Translations under genes and position numbers: made by a program | From: Grimontia sedimenti | GTDB lineage: Bacteria; Pseudomonadota; Gammaproteobacteria; Enterobacterales; Vibrionaceae | Assembly: GCF_011045095.1 (NCBI RefSeq) | Contig: NZ_JAALDL010000020.1 | Span: 1-64,000, forward strand | Length of the DNA: 64,000 bases | Reading direction: 5' to 3' | Shown here: positions 1 through 8,368 of the stretch, piece after piece | Numbering within the stretch: the stretch's first letter is position 1 | Layout: each line of letters starts with the position of its first letter | The notes under the pieces: generated by a model | The model's input: the letters and a program-made list of their open reading frames with translations, nothing else | Told to the model about the DNA's origin: nothing | Databases searched by the model: none

Positions 1-105
1 CGTCAGTACCACCATCGGTGCCGCCGTCAGTGCCACCATCGGTGCCGCCGTCAGTGCCGCCGTCAGTACCGCCATCGGTGCCGCCGTCAGTACCGCCGCC
101 TGTCG
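1..105. repeat. Thr-Asp-Gly-Gly coding minisatellite, tract 1
   Basis: Tandem 12-base units (and 24-base higher-order units) that encode (Thr-Asp-Gly-Gly)n on the minus strand as an interdomain linker of the GH17 protein. The tract runs off the left edge. The units are nearly identical in DNA, so unit number may vary by slippage. Confidence 0.85.
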
Positions 106-567
106 TTGTATTCACAAACTCGATGTCGGCAACCTGCATGGTGCCAGTACCGTGGAAAATCAAACCAAACCAGGTCATGTCTGTGAATGATGGAACAGGC
201 ACTTCCATTTGTACCCAACCATCAGCAAGTGCGGTACCTGCTGATAGCGAATACTGGTTTTTGTCTTCTGGCTGAGTCGCACTTTGAATCGAGACTTCTA
301 CGTCTGTGTACGCATTTGGCAATACCTTGAAACGTGCATGGGTGTAGCCAGAGATATCGATAGCATTCGCTGCATCGTTACCCCATGCCATCACACCGAA
401 GTCTCCGCCCCAGTTTGAGCCGTGAGTAATTTCAAACGCCGGGCTATAAGTACCGCCTGTGACTTCGGTGAAGCTAGAACCACTGCCCCAGTTGTCACCC
501 CAGAATTCAATACTCAGATTAGATTCTTGACCGGTGTAGAACAGATAACCCACTTCGCTTGTCGTAT

Positions 568-645
568 CGGTGCCGCCGTCAGTGCCACCATCGGTGCCGC
601 CGTCAGTGCCACCATCGGTGCCGCCGTCGGTACCACCATCGGTAT
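568..645. repeat. Thr-Asp-Gly-Gly coding minisatellite, tract 2
   Basis: Second tract of the same 12-base unit, lying in the shifted-frame part of the GH17 gene between two carbohydrate-binding-like modules. Confidence 0.85.
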
Positions 646-905
646 TGTTTACAAACGCAATATCAGCCAGTTGAATAGTTCCATTCTCTCCCAATACCAT
701 GGCGAAAATGGTCATATCGTCAAAGTCAGGCAATGGAATTTCCATTTGAACCCAACCACCATCCAAGGCAGTGCCAGACGAAAGCAAGTAATCATTTGCG
801 TTTTCGCCTTGGCTCAGGCTGGTGATAGCCACACGAACTTGCTCAAGATCTGTTTGAACCTTGAACTGCGCATGTGTATATGACGAGATATCGACAGGGT
901 TGAGA

Positions 906-3900
906 TTACTTACCCACGCGATCGCGCCCCAACCCATTAGTTGCCGTGACTTCGAGCACAGGATCATACGTTCCACCTGTGATGTTTTCGATGCCAGACT
1001 CATTCCAAGATTGCACATCGTCAAAGGCGATATTGGTCTGTTGGCCAGTGTAGACAACATACCCAGTTTCTGGAGCTGTTGTATTGCCGCCATTGTTTAC
1101 AAATGCAACATCTGCAATTTGCAGTGAACCATTTTGAGTAAGCACGACAGCGAACGTCGTCATATCTGTATAGGCAGGCAAAGGTACTGTCATCTGTACC
1201 CAACCATTACCTAGGTCAGTACCTGTAGAGAGAGCATAATCACTGACACTCTCACCGTCAGTCTGGCTTAGAATTGACAGACGAATTTGGTCCAGACTTG
1301 TCTGTACTTTGAATTGCGCATGTGTGTATGGAGTAATGTCTAATGGGTTGATGTTGCTCACCCATGCCAGCGCTCCCCAACCATTGGTAGCAGTGAGTTC
1401 AAGCGCAGGGTCGTAAGTACCACCCGTCATGCTTTGAATACCTGCATCGTTCCATGATTGAACATCATCAAACTGAATATTGGGTTGCTGACCTGTGTAC
1501 ATGATGTACGCGGTTTCTGGAGGCGTAGTATTACCGCCACCATTATTCACAAACGCAACATCAGCGATTTGTAGTGTACCGTTTTCTCCCAATACAACAG
1601 CAAATGTTGTCATGTCTGTATAGTCAGGTAGAGGGACAGTCATCTGTACCCAGCCACCAGACAAAGCGGTGCCTGTCGAGAGTGCATAATCATTCGCACT
1701 CTCACCTTCACTTTCACTGATGATTGATACACGAACTTGTTCGGAATCAGTCAGTACTTTGAATACTGCATGAGTATAAGGAGTAAGATCGATAGGTGAT
1801 GAGTTGTTTACCCACGCCAGTGCTCCCCACCCGTCTGTCACAGTCAGGCTAAGAGCAGGGTCGTAAGTACCACCTGTAACACTATCGATGGTTGCCCCAT
1901 TCCATGCTTGCACATCTTCAAAGGTTACAGTAGCGTCTTGGCCGGTGTACAGAATGTAACCAGTTTCGGTAGAGCCAGAACCACCGTCTGTACCACCATC
2001 AGTGCCACCGTCTGTTCCACCATCGGTACCGCCGTCAGTGTTACCATCAGATCCACTCACAGAAACCAGTACGACATCAGCAAAGTTTACTGAGCCTGCA
2101 CCGTTGAAGATTAAGCCAATCCAGGTCATGTCTGAGAATGCAGGGAAAGGCACTTCCATTTGGATCCAGCCATTACCCAGATCTTCGCCACTTGAGAAGT
2201 TATAAGTGTTTTTAACTTCGTCCTGAGTTGCGCTCTGGAATGAAATCTCTACTGCAGAATAGTCATCTGACTGCACTTTGAAGCGCAGGTAAGAATAAGC
2301 AGAGGCATCTACTGCATTTGCATCTTGGTTACCCCAAGCTACTGCTGCAGCATCAGCACCCCATTCACTACCGCTAGTCACAGTAAATGCTTTGGAATAT
2401 GGCGCGTTGCTGAGGTCAGCCAATACAGCACCGCTACCCCAGTTGTCACCCCAAAACTCCATAGAGAAAGTGTCGTCTTGTCCACTGTACGCAATGAAAG
2501 CGGACTCATTCGTAGGGGATGTTGCTTGACCACGTTCGATGAATTCAACATCGGCAATCAGCGCCGTACCCTCGCCCACGAACAGGATGCCGAACCAAGT
2601 CATGTCAGTGAAATCTGGAAGTGCAACTTCCATTTCCACCCAACCATTTGCCAGCGCAGTGCCATCAGTCAATTGATGATTCGTTTTCACTTCACTTTGT
2701 GTAGCGCTTTGCACTGACACATCAACGCTGGTGAAATCCGTGGTTTTGACTTTGAAACGTGCGTGAGTGTAGCTACTGATATCGATAGCGTTGGCATCTT
2801 GATTACCCCACGCGATAGCGATATTTGGTGCGCCCCAGTCAGAACCACTGGTCAGTTCAAATGTCTTGGCATAGTCTTCGCCGGTAATTTGCTGATAAGT
2901 AGTGCCACTGCCCCAGGTATCACCCCAGAATTCCATCGCAAAGGTGTCTTCTTGACCACTGTATGCAATGTACGCTTGGTCAATAACCTCACCAGTTGCA
3001 CCGCCGTCAGTACCACCGCCTGTGCTACCACCATTATCCTCACCGGTCTTGCTGAAACGAACATTACGCAATTCCAGCACGCCGCCGTCGTCAGAAGTAC
3101 CTTGGAAGAAAATTGGTGATGTTACATCAGTGAAGTCAGGTGATGTTCCGCTTGTCAGTTCAGTAACTGGAATAGCGTAAGACTGCCAATCTGTTGTGAC
3201 TGAGTAACCACCAGGACCAAAGACAACGCTGTTGCTGGTTTGCGGACGTGTATTGTCTCCAAATACACCAGTCTGGAAACCAATGTTGATAGCAGTCGTC
3301 GTCGTGCCTTTGATGTCGAACATCAAGTAACCAGTTTCAAAACCAGTCAGATTTTGACCAGAGCTGCCGGATACTGCAGTACTTGCCCCCCAACCCCAAT
3401 CTTTTGCCACACCAGCCGTTGGAGGTGTTGTTAATTCAAGCACTTGGCTGTTTGAGTTATCTGCAAGCCAAGCAGTGTTTTCCCATGCAACTGCAGTCAG
3501 GTTTGAATTCAATGATCCGTTGTGAATCGTGTATTCATCGCCTTCAATTGCGCCGCCCGCATTGAATGCGTAAGGGATAGGTAAGATGCCGTCAATAACA
3601 GTTTGTGCGTTGCCGCCGTTAGATTTAACGATTGGGTTGCCACCACGGGTAATACCGTCGAAGACACCTGCATCAACCAAATCCCAGATAGCGTATTTCG
3701 CGTTACCGTTAATATCGACCAGACCAAAGTGCTGCTCTGAGTGGCTCGGGTTGCTTGAATCACCTTTCCAAGGCTCATCAAATGCTTGGAAGAAGAACAC
3801 AGACGCGCCATATTCAGCTGCCCAAGCAGTCATTGCATCAAAGTACTCTTTCTGTTTGTACTCATCTGCAGCACCGGTACCACCAGCACCATAAGCTTCG

Positions 3901-6182
3901 CTGGATAGCGTTGACCAACCGGTTTCACCGATGTGAACCTGTTTTGTGCCATCAACTGCCAAGACACTGTCCTGCGCGGCTTTGAACTGAGTCAATGCCA
4001 TATTAAACGCGCGGATCATTGCTTTATCAGCTTGTTCTTGACGACTTAGAGACTGCTCTTCAACAGGTACTCGCCAGAACTCTGGGTCAAATTGCGTATC
4101 GTGGAACGGATAGACGTGAACAGACGCGTAATCAACCGCTTGCATTAATGCTTTAATGTCTGCTTCATGACCACGGTAGTAATCGTTGTTGATCGCCCAA
4201 ACCGCCCAGTTTTCTGAGCTTGTGATCCAAATATTTTCATTAATGGTGCCGTTCGCTTTCAATGCTTGAAGCTCATTGACACGGTTCAGAATGATACGAG
4301 GTTCTACACGGTAGCTGCTCGCCCACTCAACCATTGCTTCATTACCAACAGCAATCACTTTGATAATGTTTGGATACGCCTGAGCAAACTCAACAGCTTT
4401 GTCCATTTCAGCCTGGTTTTCAGGGCTTTCTTGAGAGTGATCAATTGGTTGATCAGAGAAAGCATTGAGGGCAGAGATCCAAACGCCAAGCATCACATTC
4501 ATTTCGAAGCTTGGATCGTCTTGCTGTAGCTGGCTAATCGCCATCAACAGGTTCTCAGTGTCAGAGAAACCTTGTGTGTTGTAGGTACGAAGCATACGAA
4601 CACCAGATGCATGCATGATCTTCAAGTCTTCTTTCAGATCTTCAACGCTTGGTACGTTAGCTTCTGTGCGCTCAGTAGTGCGGAATGCACCGTAAGAAAT
4701 AGCTGGGAGTTCAGCAGTCCCCAGTACTGGCTGACCTGGTGCATCACCATTGGTCACACTTGATACAGGGTAACTACCGGTCGGTGCTGGTTGAGCTGCT
4801 AGCTCTGGCGCTGTAGCAAAACCACTACCGCCGTCAGTGCCACCATCGGTGCCGCCGTCAGTGCCACCATCGGTGCCGCCGTCAGTACCACCATCGGTGC
4901 CGCCGTCATTACCACCGTCAGATTTTGCGCGAGCTACCATCTCAATATCTGTGATCAGAAGTGTTCCCGCTTCATCTGGGAAAATCAGACCAAGCCAAGT
5001 CATATCTGTTGCGCCTTCAAATGGCACCTCGACCTGTACCCAGCCATTTTCCAAAGGCGTGCTGTAGTCTGCAAAATCGAATGATGTTTCGAGATTGTTG
5101 TTTGCTCCGCGAGTCACTGATCCCACTGACGTTCTGAAAGACAGATAATCTGATGTGTTAATTTTGAATCGCAAAGAGGTGTATTCAGATGTATCTATTG
5201 CATTAGCATCGTCGTTACCCCAAGCAATAGCCGCATTGTCTGTTCCTTCCCAACCGGTGCCACTAACCAGCTCTAGAGTATCAGGATAAGTTGAGTCGGT
5301 TACCGATGTAACTGTGGTACCACTACCCCAAGTGTCACCCCAGAAGCTAAAAGAAAGGTTGCTGTTAGCTTCGTTAGAGTAGATCACACCACGGGAAGTA
5401 ATCGGACCCTGAGCAAATTGCTGGACGAAAGTAGGGATATCTTCTTTCGTTTTCGCAAATGCTACTCGACGAACTGCAAGTCCTAAGCCAGCAACATTCT
5501 CGTTACCCGTACCTTTGAAGAAGAGTGGAGAAGTGATATCCGTGTAATCAATGTTCTTTCCATTGATCAACTCAGAAATGGCGATGGTGTAGGATTGCCA
5601 AGCTTCAGAGAAATACCTCTTGTCAGACTGAGGAACAGCTCCATCCGGTAATGGCTCAATCACCACTCCATTTTCGGTAGTTGGACGGGTATTGTCAGCA
5701 CCAATCGCTTCTGGGTCATCAGCCGGTTTACCTGTAATAAAGCCTACAGTGATAGGCTGAGTTAAATTACCGGCAATTTCAAAAGTGAGGTAACCATTTT
5801 CGTAACCACTTAAGTCCAAAGCGCCTTTCCTGGTAGCACCTTCTACTGAGGTGTCGTCGGTCGTAGCGACCGAACCACCCCAACCCCAAGTCTCAGCGTT
5901 ACCGCCCCCCCCTTCAAAAGGTGGAGCAAGAACCACGATAGCGTCGCTGGTAGCACCTACGAAACCAGTAAGATCAGTCTTATCGTCTCGCTCCCATCCG
6001 AAAGCAGCCAGATTCAAGCTAGCGTTAAGACCATCTGTGCCGTGGATAATATAAGATTGGGGAGTTTTGGTGCTATCACCAACGATTGACTCACCTTTCG
6101 GTGGTTCATCACCCCCACCTCCACAACCACTCAGCGCGACGGACGCGAGTAGAAGGGTTTTAGCTAAGAAGTTTTTCATCAT
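906..6182 (-). CDS. Giant multimodular GH17 beta-1,3-glucanase lipoprotein (frameshifted near its 3' part)
   Basis: Predicted secreted or surface laminarinase. The start at 6182 is chosen because it gives a lipoprotein signal with lipobox LSGC (Cys20); an upstream in-frame ATG at 6230 would bury it. Domain order: two carbohydrate-binding-like beta-sandwich modules (about 35-415), a Thr-Asp-Gly-Gly linker (about 420-452), and a GH17 TIM barrel (about 490-840). The barrel has VGNEA (acid/base Glu near 614) and IGETGW (nucleophile Glu near 752), matching the GH17 pattern with Ser in place of the usual Pro. Then come another module of the first type and a series of repeated modules with FWGDxWGSG or VQxWN motifs. 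Cleavage of beta-1,3-glucan is family knowledge. The frame ends at 906 because of an extra C in the CCC at 933-935; the correct reading continues toward position 1. A GAAAGCGCTTTC operator lies 120 bp upstream. Confidence 0.88.
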   Translation of the reverse strand: MMKNFLAKTLLLASVALSGCGGGGDEPPKGESIVGDSTKTPQSYIIHGTDGLNASLNLAAFGWERDDKTDLTGFVGATSDAIVVLAPPFEGGGGNAETWGWGGSVATTDDTSVEGATRKGALDLSGYENGYLTFEIAGNLTQPITVGFITGKPADDPEAIGADNTRPTTENGVVIEPLPDGAVPQSDKRYFSEAWQSYTIAISELINGKNIDYTDITSPLFFKGTGNENVAGLGLAVRRVAFAKTKEDIPTFVQQFAQGPITSRGVIYSNEANSNLSFSFWGDTWGSGTTVTSVTDSTYPDTLELVSGTGWEGTDNAAIAWGNDDANAIDTSEYTSLRFKINTSDYLSFRTSVGSVTRGANNNLETSFDFADYSTPLENGWVQVEVPFEGATDMTWLGLIFPDEAGTLLITDIEMVARAKSDGGNDGGTDGGTDGGTDGGTDGGTDGGTDGGSGFATAPELAAQPAPTGSYPVSSVTNGDAPGQPVLGTAELPAISYGAFRTTERTEANVPSVEDLKEDLKIMHASGVRMLRTYNTQGFSDTENLLMAISQLQQDDPSFEMNVMLGVWISALNAFSDQPIDHSQESPENQAEMDKAVEFAQAYPNIIKVIAVGNEAMVEWASSYRVEPRIILNRVNELQALKANGTINENIWITSSENWAVWAINNDYYRGHEADIKALMQAVDYASVHVYPFHDTQFDPEFWRVPVEEQSLSRQEQADKAMIRAFNMALTQFKAAQDSVLAVDGTKQVHIGETGWSTLSSEAYGAGGTGAADEYKQKEYFDAMTAWAAEYGASVFFFQAFDEPWKGDSSNPSHSEQHFGLVDINGNAKYAIWDLVDAGVFDGITRGGNPIVKSNGGNAQTVIDGILPIPYAFNAGGAIEGDEYTIHNGSLNSNLTAVAWENTAWLADNSNSQVLELTTPPTAGVAKDWGWGASTAVSGSSGQNLTGFETGYLMFDIKGTTTTAINIGFQTGVFGDNTRPQTSNSVVFGPGGYSVTTDWQSYAIPVTELTSGTSPDFTDVTSPIFFQGTSDDGGVLELRNVRFSKTGEDNGGSTGGGTDGGATGEVIDQAYIAYSGQEDTFAMEFWGDTWGSGTTYQQITGEDYAKTFELTSGSDWGAPNIAIAWGNQDANAIDISSYTHARFKVKTTDFTSVDVSVQSATQSEVKTNHQLTDGTALANGWVEMEVALPDFTDMTWFGILFVGEGTALIADVEFIERGQATSPTNESAFIAYSGQDDTFSMEFWGDNWGSGAVLADLSNAPYSKAFTVTSGSEWGADAAAVAWGNQDANAVDASAYSYLRFKVQSDDYSAVEISFQSATQDEVKNTYNFSSGEDLGNGWIQMEVPFPAFSDMTWIGLIFNGAGSVNFADVVLVSVSGSDGNTDGGTDGGTDGGTDGGTDGGSGSTETGYILYTGQDATVTFEDVQAWNGATIDSVTGGTYDPALSLTVTDGWGALAWVNNSSPIDLTPYTHAVFKVLTDSEQVRVSIISESEGESANDYALSTGTALSGGWVQMTVPLPDYTDMTTFAVVLGENGTLQIADVAFVNNGGGNTTPPETAYIMYTGQQPNIQFDDVQSWNDAGIQSMTGGTYDPALELTATNGWGALAWVSNINPLDITPYTHAQFKVQTSLDQIRLSILSQTDGESVSDYALSTGTDLGNGWVQMTVPLPAYTDMTTFAVVLTQNGSLQIADVAFVNNGGNTTAPETGYVVYTGQQTNIAFDDVQSWNESGIENITGGTYDPVLEVTATNGLGRDRVGK
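1978..2050. repeat. Thr-Asp-Gly-Gly coding minisatellite, tract 3
   Basis: Third tract of the unit. It separates the FWGD-type modules from the VQxWN-type modules. Its units are slightly more diverged (Ser-Asp-Gly-Asn-type variants at one end). Confidence 0.8.
4825..4920. repeat. Thr-Asp-Gly-Gly coding minisatellite, tract 4
   Basis: Fourth tract. It links the N-terminal binding modules to the GH17 catalytic domain, the position expected for a flexible spacer that lets the catalytic domain reach substrate. Confidence 0.85.
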
Positions 6183-6301
6183 GCCGTCCGTAATTTTGAA
6201 TCCTACATCCAACAGAGGCTTCATGGTCATCGCCGCTGTATTTAAGAGATCCCTGCAAAGGCCGAGAAATCTTGCTTTGTGATAGGTGCCGAACCAATAA
6301 A

Positions 6302-6313
6302 GAAAGCGCTTTC
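6302..6313. promoter_or_regulatory. GAAAGCGCTTTC palindrome, putative LacI-family operator (GH17 side)
   Basis: Perfect 12-base palindrome 120 bp upstream of the GH17 start. The same core recurs at 6806-6823 in front of the porin. A central CG flanked by AT arms is typical of LacI/GalR-family operators. The cognate regulator is not evident in the window; RbsR should prefer the different CGAAACGTTTCG site found at its own operon. Confidence 0.6.
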
Positions 6314-6805
6314 ATGTAATGGTCAAAATTAAGCCGTTCGTACCCGGCCTAATTTCCAACGCTTAAACTTTGCGCATAATGTAAAAATATTGTTAACCAA
6401 TGGTTCAACACAATAGTTTGATGAATTTTGATGGCAATTAGGCCTGATTGATCACTTAGATTTGTGCAATGCAACTTAAAGTATCATTTATGAAACACCC
6501 AGGTCTTTATGTAAGAAAAGCAGCCATTCAATAACAAACAAGCTGCATAGGCACTGGATTTTGAATTCAAATGTAAAAATAATGTGAATGAATCGATGTT
6601 TTACTGCTTCATAGTTTGCAGTTACACAAACTCGTGAATAGTGTCTATTTTGACTAGCGGTTTCTTCAATCAAACTCGGTGAAGACTTGGTCATCTTTAC
6701 GTGCATGAGGTCAACTTTTCTAGTCAAAACTGAAATTTATAGGACTTTATTATATTGTTGGTGCCCTATAGTAAGGCAGTAATTTCAGACACTTATGAAA
6801 ATCAA

Positions 6806-6823
6806 AAAGAAAGCGCTTTCTTT
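6806..6823. promoter_or_regulatory. 18-base perfect palindrome, putative LacI-family operator (porin side)
   Basis: AAAGAAAGCGCTTTCTTT is a perfect 18-base palindrome ending 30 bp before the porin ATG. It contains the same 12-base core as 6302-6313. The shared site suggests one sugar-responsive repressor controls both GH17 and porin-GH16 transcription units. Confidence 0.65.
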
Positions 6824-6853
6824 AGGAGTAACCTAACCTCTTACGGAGTGAGA

Positions 6854-8272
6854 ATGAACAAGTCCAGAATGTCGATGGCGATTGCTAGCGTTTTGGCAGT
6901 ACTTTCGAGTACACCAACTGCCAATGCAGCCATCATAGATGAGGTCGAGTTTCACGGTTATTTCCGTGCGGGCTTTTTCGCCAGCAAAGAAAACGACTTT
7001 AAAAAAGCAGATATCGGAGGCCAGAAAGAATTTCTGGGAAGACTCGGACTTGAGTCCGACAACGACGGTAACTTCGGCTTCACCACAATTACTGATATAG
7101 GTGAAACTCAGCAACTTCGAATAAACATAGGCGTTGGTGATACTGAGTTTGACGACCTTATCGGCTTCTTGGAAATGGATGGAGTTACTGATTCGGGTAC
7201 TCTTTGGGCGGGCAAGCGGAAGATCGGCGAAGAAAACTACATCTTCATGACCGATTTCTTCTATACCGACCTCGAAGGGATTGGTGTGGGTATTCAGGAC
7301 TATGAAGTAGGTGATGGCTTTATAGATGTTGCTTATATCTCAAGCGACAGAGGAACAAGCCTAAAATTTGGTGATTATGATGATTATCTAGACGCTGCTT
7401 TCACCACAAACTCAGATGTAGACAAAACGTTAAATGACGCTTTTATACCAGATGATCTAAGAGACCAAATAAGAGACAACCAAAACAACACAATGCACAC
7501 CTTCCACCTTTCATATCAGTTAGGTGCATTGACTGTTATGGGTAACTATAAATACCTACCAGATAACTGGGGATTGGGTGCTCAAGAAAACACCGGCCAG
7601 CTAAAAGAATGGGCGGATACAGGTTATGACGTCACGGCCATCTATCACATGCTGGATTTCTTCGGCCTTAAAGGTAACGCCTTTTCCTATGCTATCGCAC
7701 AAGCGGGACAGGGCTTAGGCTCTGGTAATCTGCTCGGCAGTACTATCACCGACTATTCTGCACTCCGCCCAGGTTCGCTCACTCAAGGTTACCATCAGGG
7801 AGAATGGGGAGACTTCTACGGAGACCCTTACTATTTGATCACTCACCGTGAAGATGATGCACTCTCCGCTCGTGTATTGCTTTGGGGTGGTTATACCAAT
7901 AGTCAGGGGATAGGTTTCTTCCCATCTATCCAAGCTCAATACAACGATGAAGGCACCAATGACTTGGGGGAAGACGGTGGTTACAACTATTGGGTCTCAA
8001 CCATGATGCGCAATATCTTCCCTGTTAAAGACAACTTCATTGTTCAAACAGAAGTGGGTTACTACGAAAACACGCAAAACGGTGGTACTTGGCATCAATC
8101 AAAGGTCACTGTAGCACCAACCTTTGTACTATCAGATGGTTTGTCTACAGCAGAAATTCGCTTTACCGCCACTTACCTGCCGCTGTCTTGGACAACAGGC
8201 GACGAAACAGATCCAAACGTGAAACTTAGCGATGACTTTGTCTTCGGTATTCAGGCGGATGCCTACTGGTAA
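6854..8272 (+). CDS. LamB/maltoporin-family outer-membrane carbohydrate porin
   Basis: Predicted trimeric outer-membrane sugar channel, here probably for laminarin oligosaccharides. The start is set at 6854 because it gives a signal peptide (MNKSRMSMAIASVLAVLSS, cleavage after TANA) behind a GGAGTGAG site; the longer ORF from 6755 would run through the operator. The mature N terminus VEFHGYFRAG and the segment TLWAGKRKIGEENYIFMTDF correspond to the LamB family (FHGY, WAGKR, HMxDFYY in maltoporin). Length is about 472 residues and the protein ends in an aromatic Trp, as expected for BAM-dependent barrels. It sits 96 bp upstream of the GH16 gene in the same direction. The substrate is inferred from the neighbouring GH17 and GH16 genes, not from the porin sequence. 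Confidence 0.85.
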   Translation: MNKSRMSMAIASVLAVLSSTPTANAAIIDEVEFHGYFRAGFFASKENDFKKADIGGQKEFLGRLGLESDNDGNFGFTTITDIGETQQLRINIGVGDTEFDDLIGFLEMDGVTDSGTLWAGKRKIGEENYIFMTDFFYTDLEGIGVGIQDYEVGDGFIDVAYISSDRGTSLKFGDYDDYLDAAFTTNSDVDKTLNDAFIPDDLRDQIRDNQNNTMHTFHLSYQLGALTVMGNYKYLPDNWGLGAQENTGQLKEWADTGYDVTAIYHMLDFFGLKGNAFSYAIAQAGQGLGSGNLLGSTITDYSALRPGSLTQGYHQGEWGDFYGDPYYLITHREDDALSARVLLWGGYTNSQGIGFFPSIQAQYNDEGTNDLGEDGGYNYWVSTMMRNIFPVKDNFIVQTEVGYYENTQNGGTWHQSKVTVAPTFVLSDGLSTAEIRFTATYLPLSWTTGDETDPNVKLSDDFVFGIQADAYW

Positions 8273-8368
8273 GCCTTTGGATTTAGAAGGCTACGCTTAA
8301 GGTAGCTCCGAAAGTGTTTGAATGTATTGCGCAATTAACCTGAATTGCCGACGTGTAAGGATACAATA

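Larger units (their letters stand above)
1..932 (-). pseudogene. Out-of-frame 3' continuation of the GH17 multimodular protein
   Basis: After the frame break at 933-935 the same protein continues on the minus strand in another frame, without a stop, to the window edge. The shifted frame resumes exactly where the preceding repeat modules predict, with residues WGAIAWVSNLNPVDIS followed by a Tyr-Thr-His-Ala-Gln-Phe-Lys segment. It then completes one beta-sandwich-like module, passes a Thr-Asp-Gly-Gly linker near 568-645, encodes another module containing the FWGDNWGSG-type motif, and enters a second Thr-Asp-Gly-Gly tract at 1-105. The real C terminus lies outside the window. If the extra base is a sequencing error, this is simply the rest of one intact gene. 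If it is real, this part is not translated from the GH17 start. Confidence 0.75.
6183..6853. other. Divergent intergenic region of the beta-glucan locus
   Basis: This 671-base AT-rich region separates the divergent GH17 and porin genes. It holds two copies of a GAAAGCGCTTTC palindrome (listed separately). I see no convincing gene: the ORF at 6488-6727 on the minus strand has no recognisable features. Promoters for both directions should lie here but I could not place them with confidence. Confidence 0.6.

Noticed and set aside
1-105. Resemblance of the tandem units to a CRISPR or VNTR array
   Set aside because: Units are 12 bases without unique spacers and are in frame with the protein, so they are coding linkers.
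18-275. Plus-strand ORF encoding a Pro-Pro-Ser-Val repeat (also at 2002-2205 and 4837-5067)
   Set aside because: It is the antisense reading of the Thr-Asp-Gly-Gly linker tracts of the GH17 gene and has no start context of its own.
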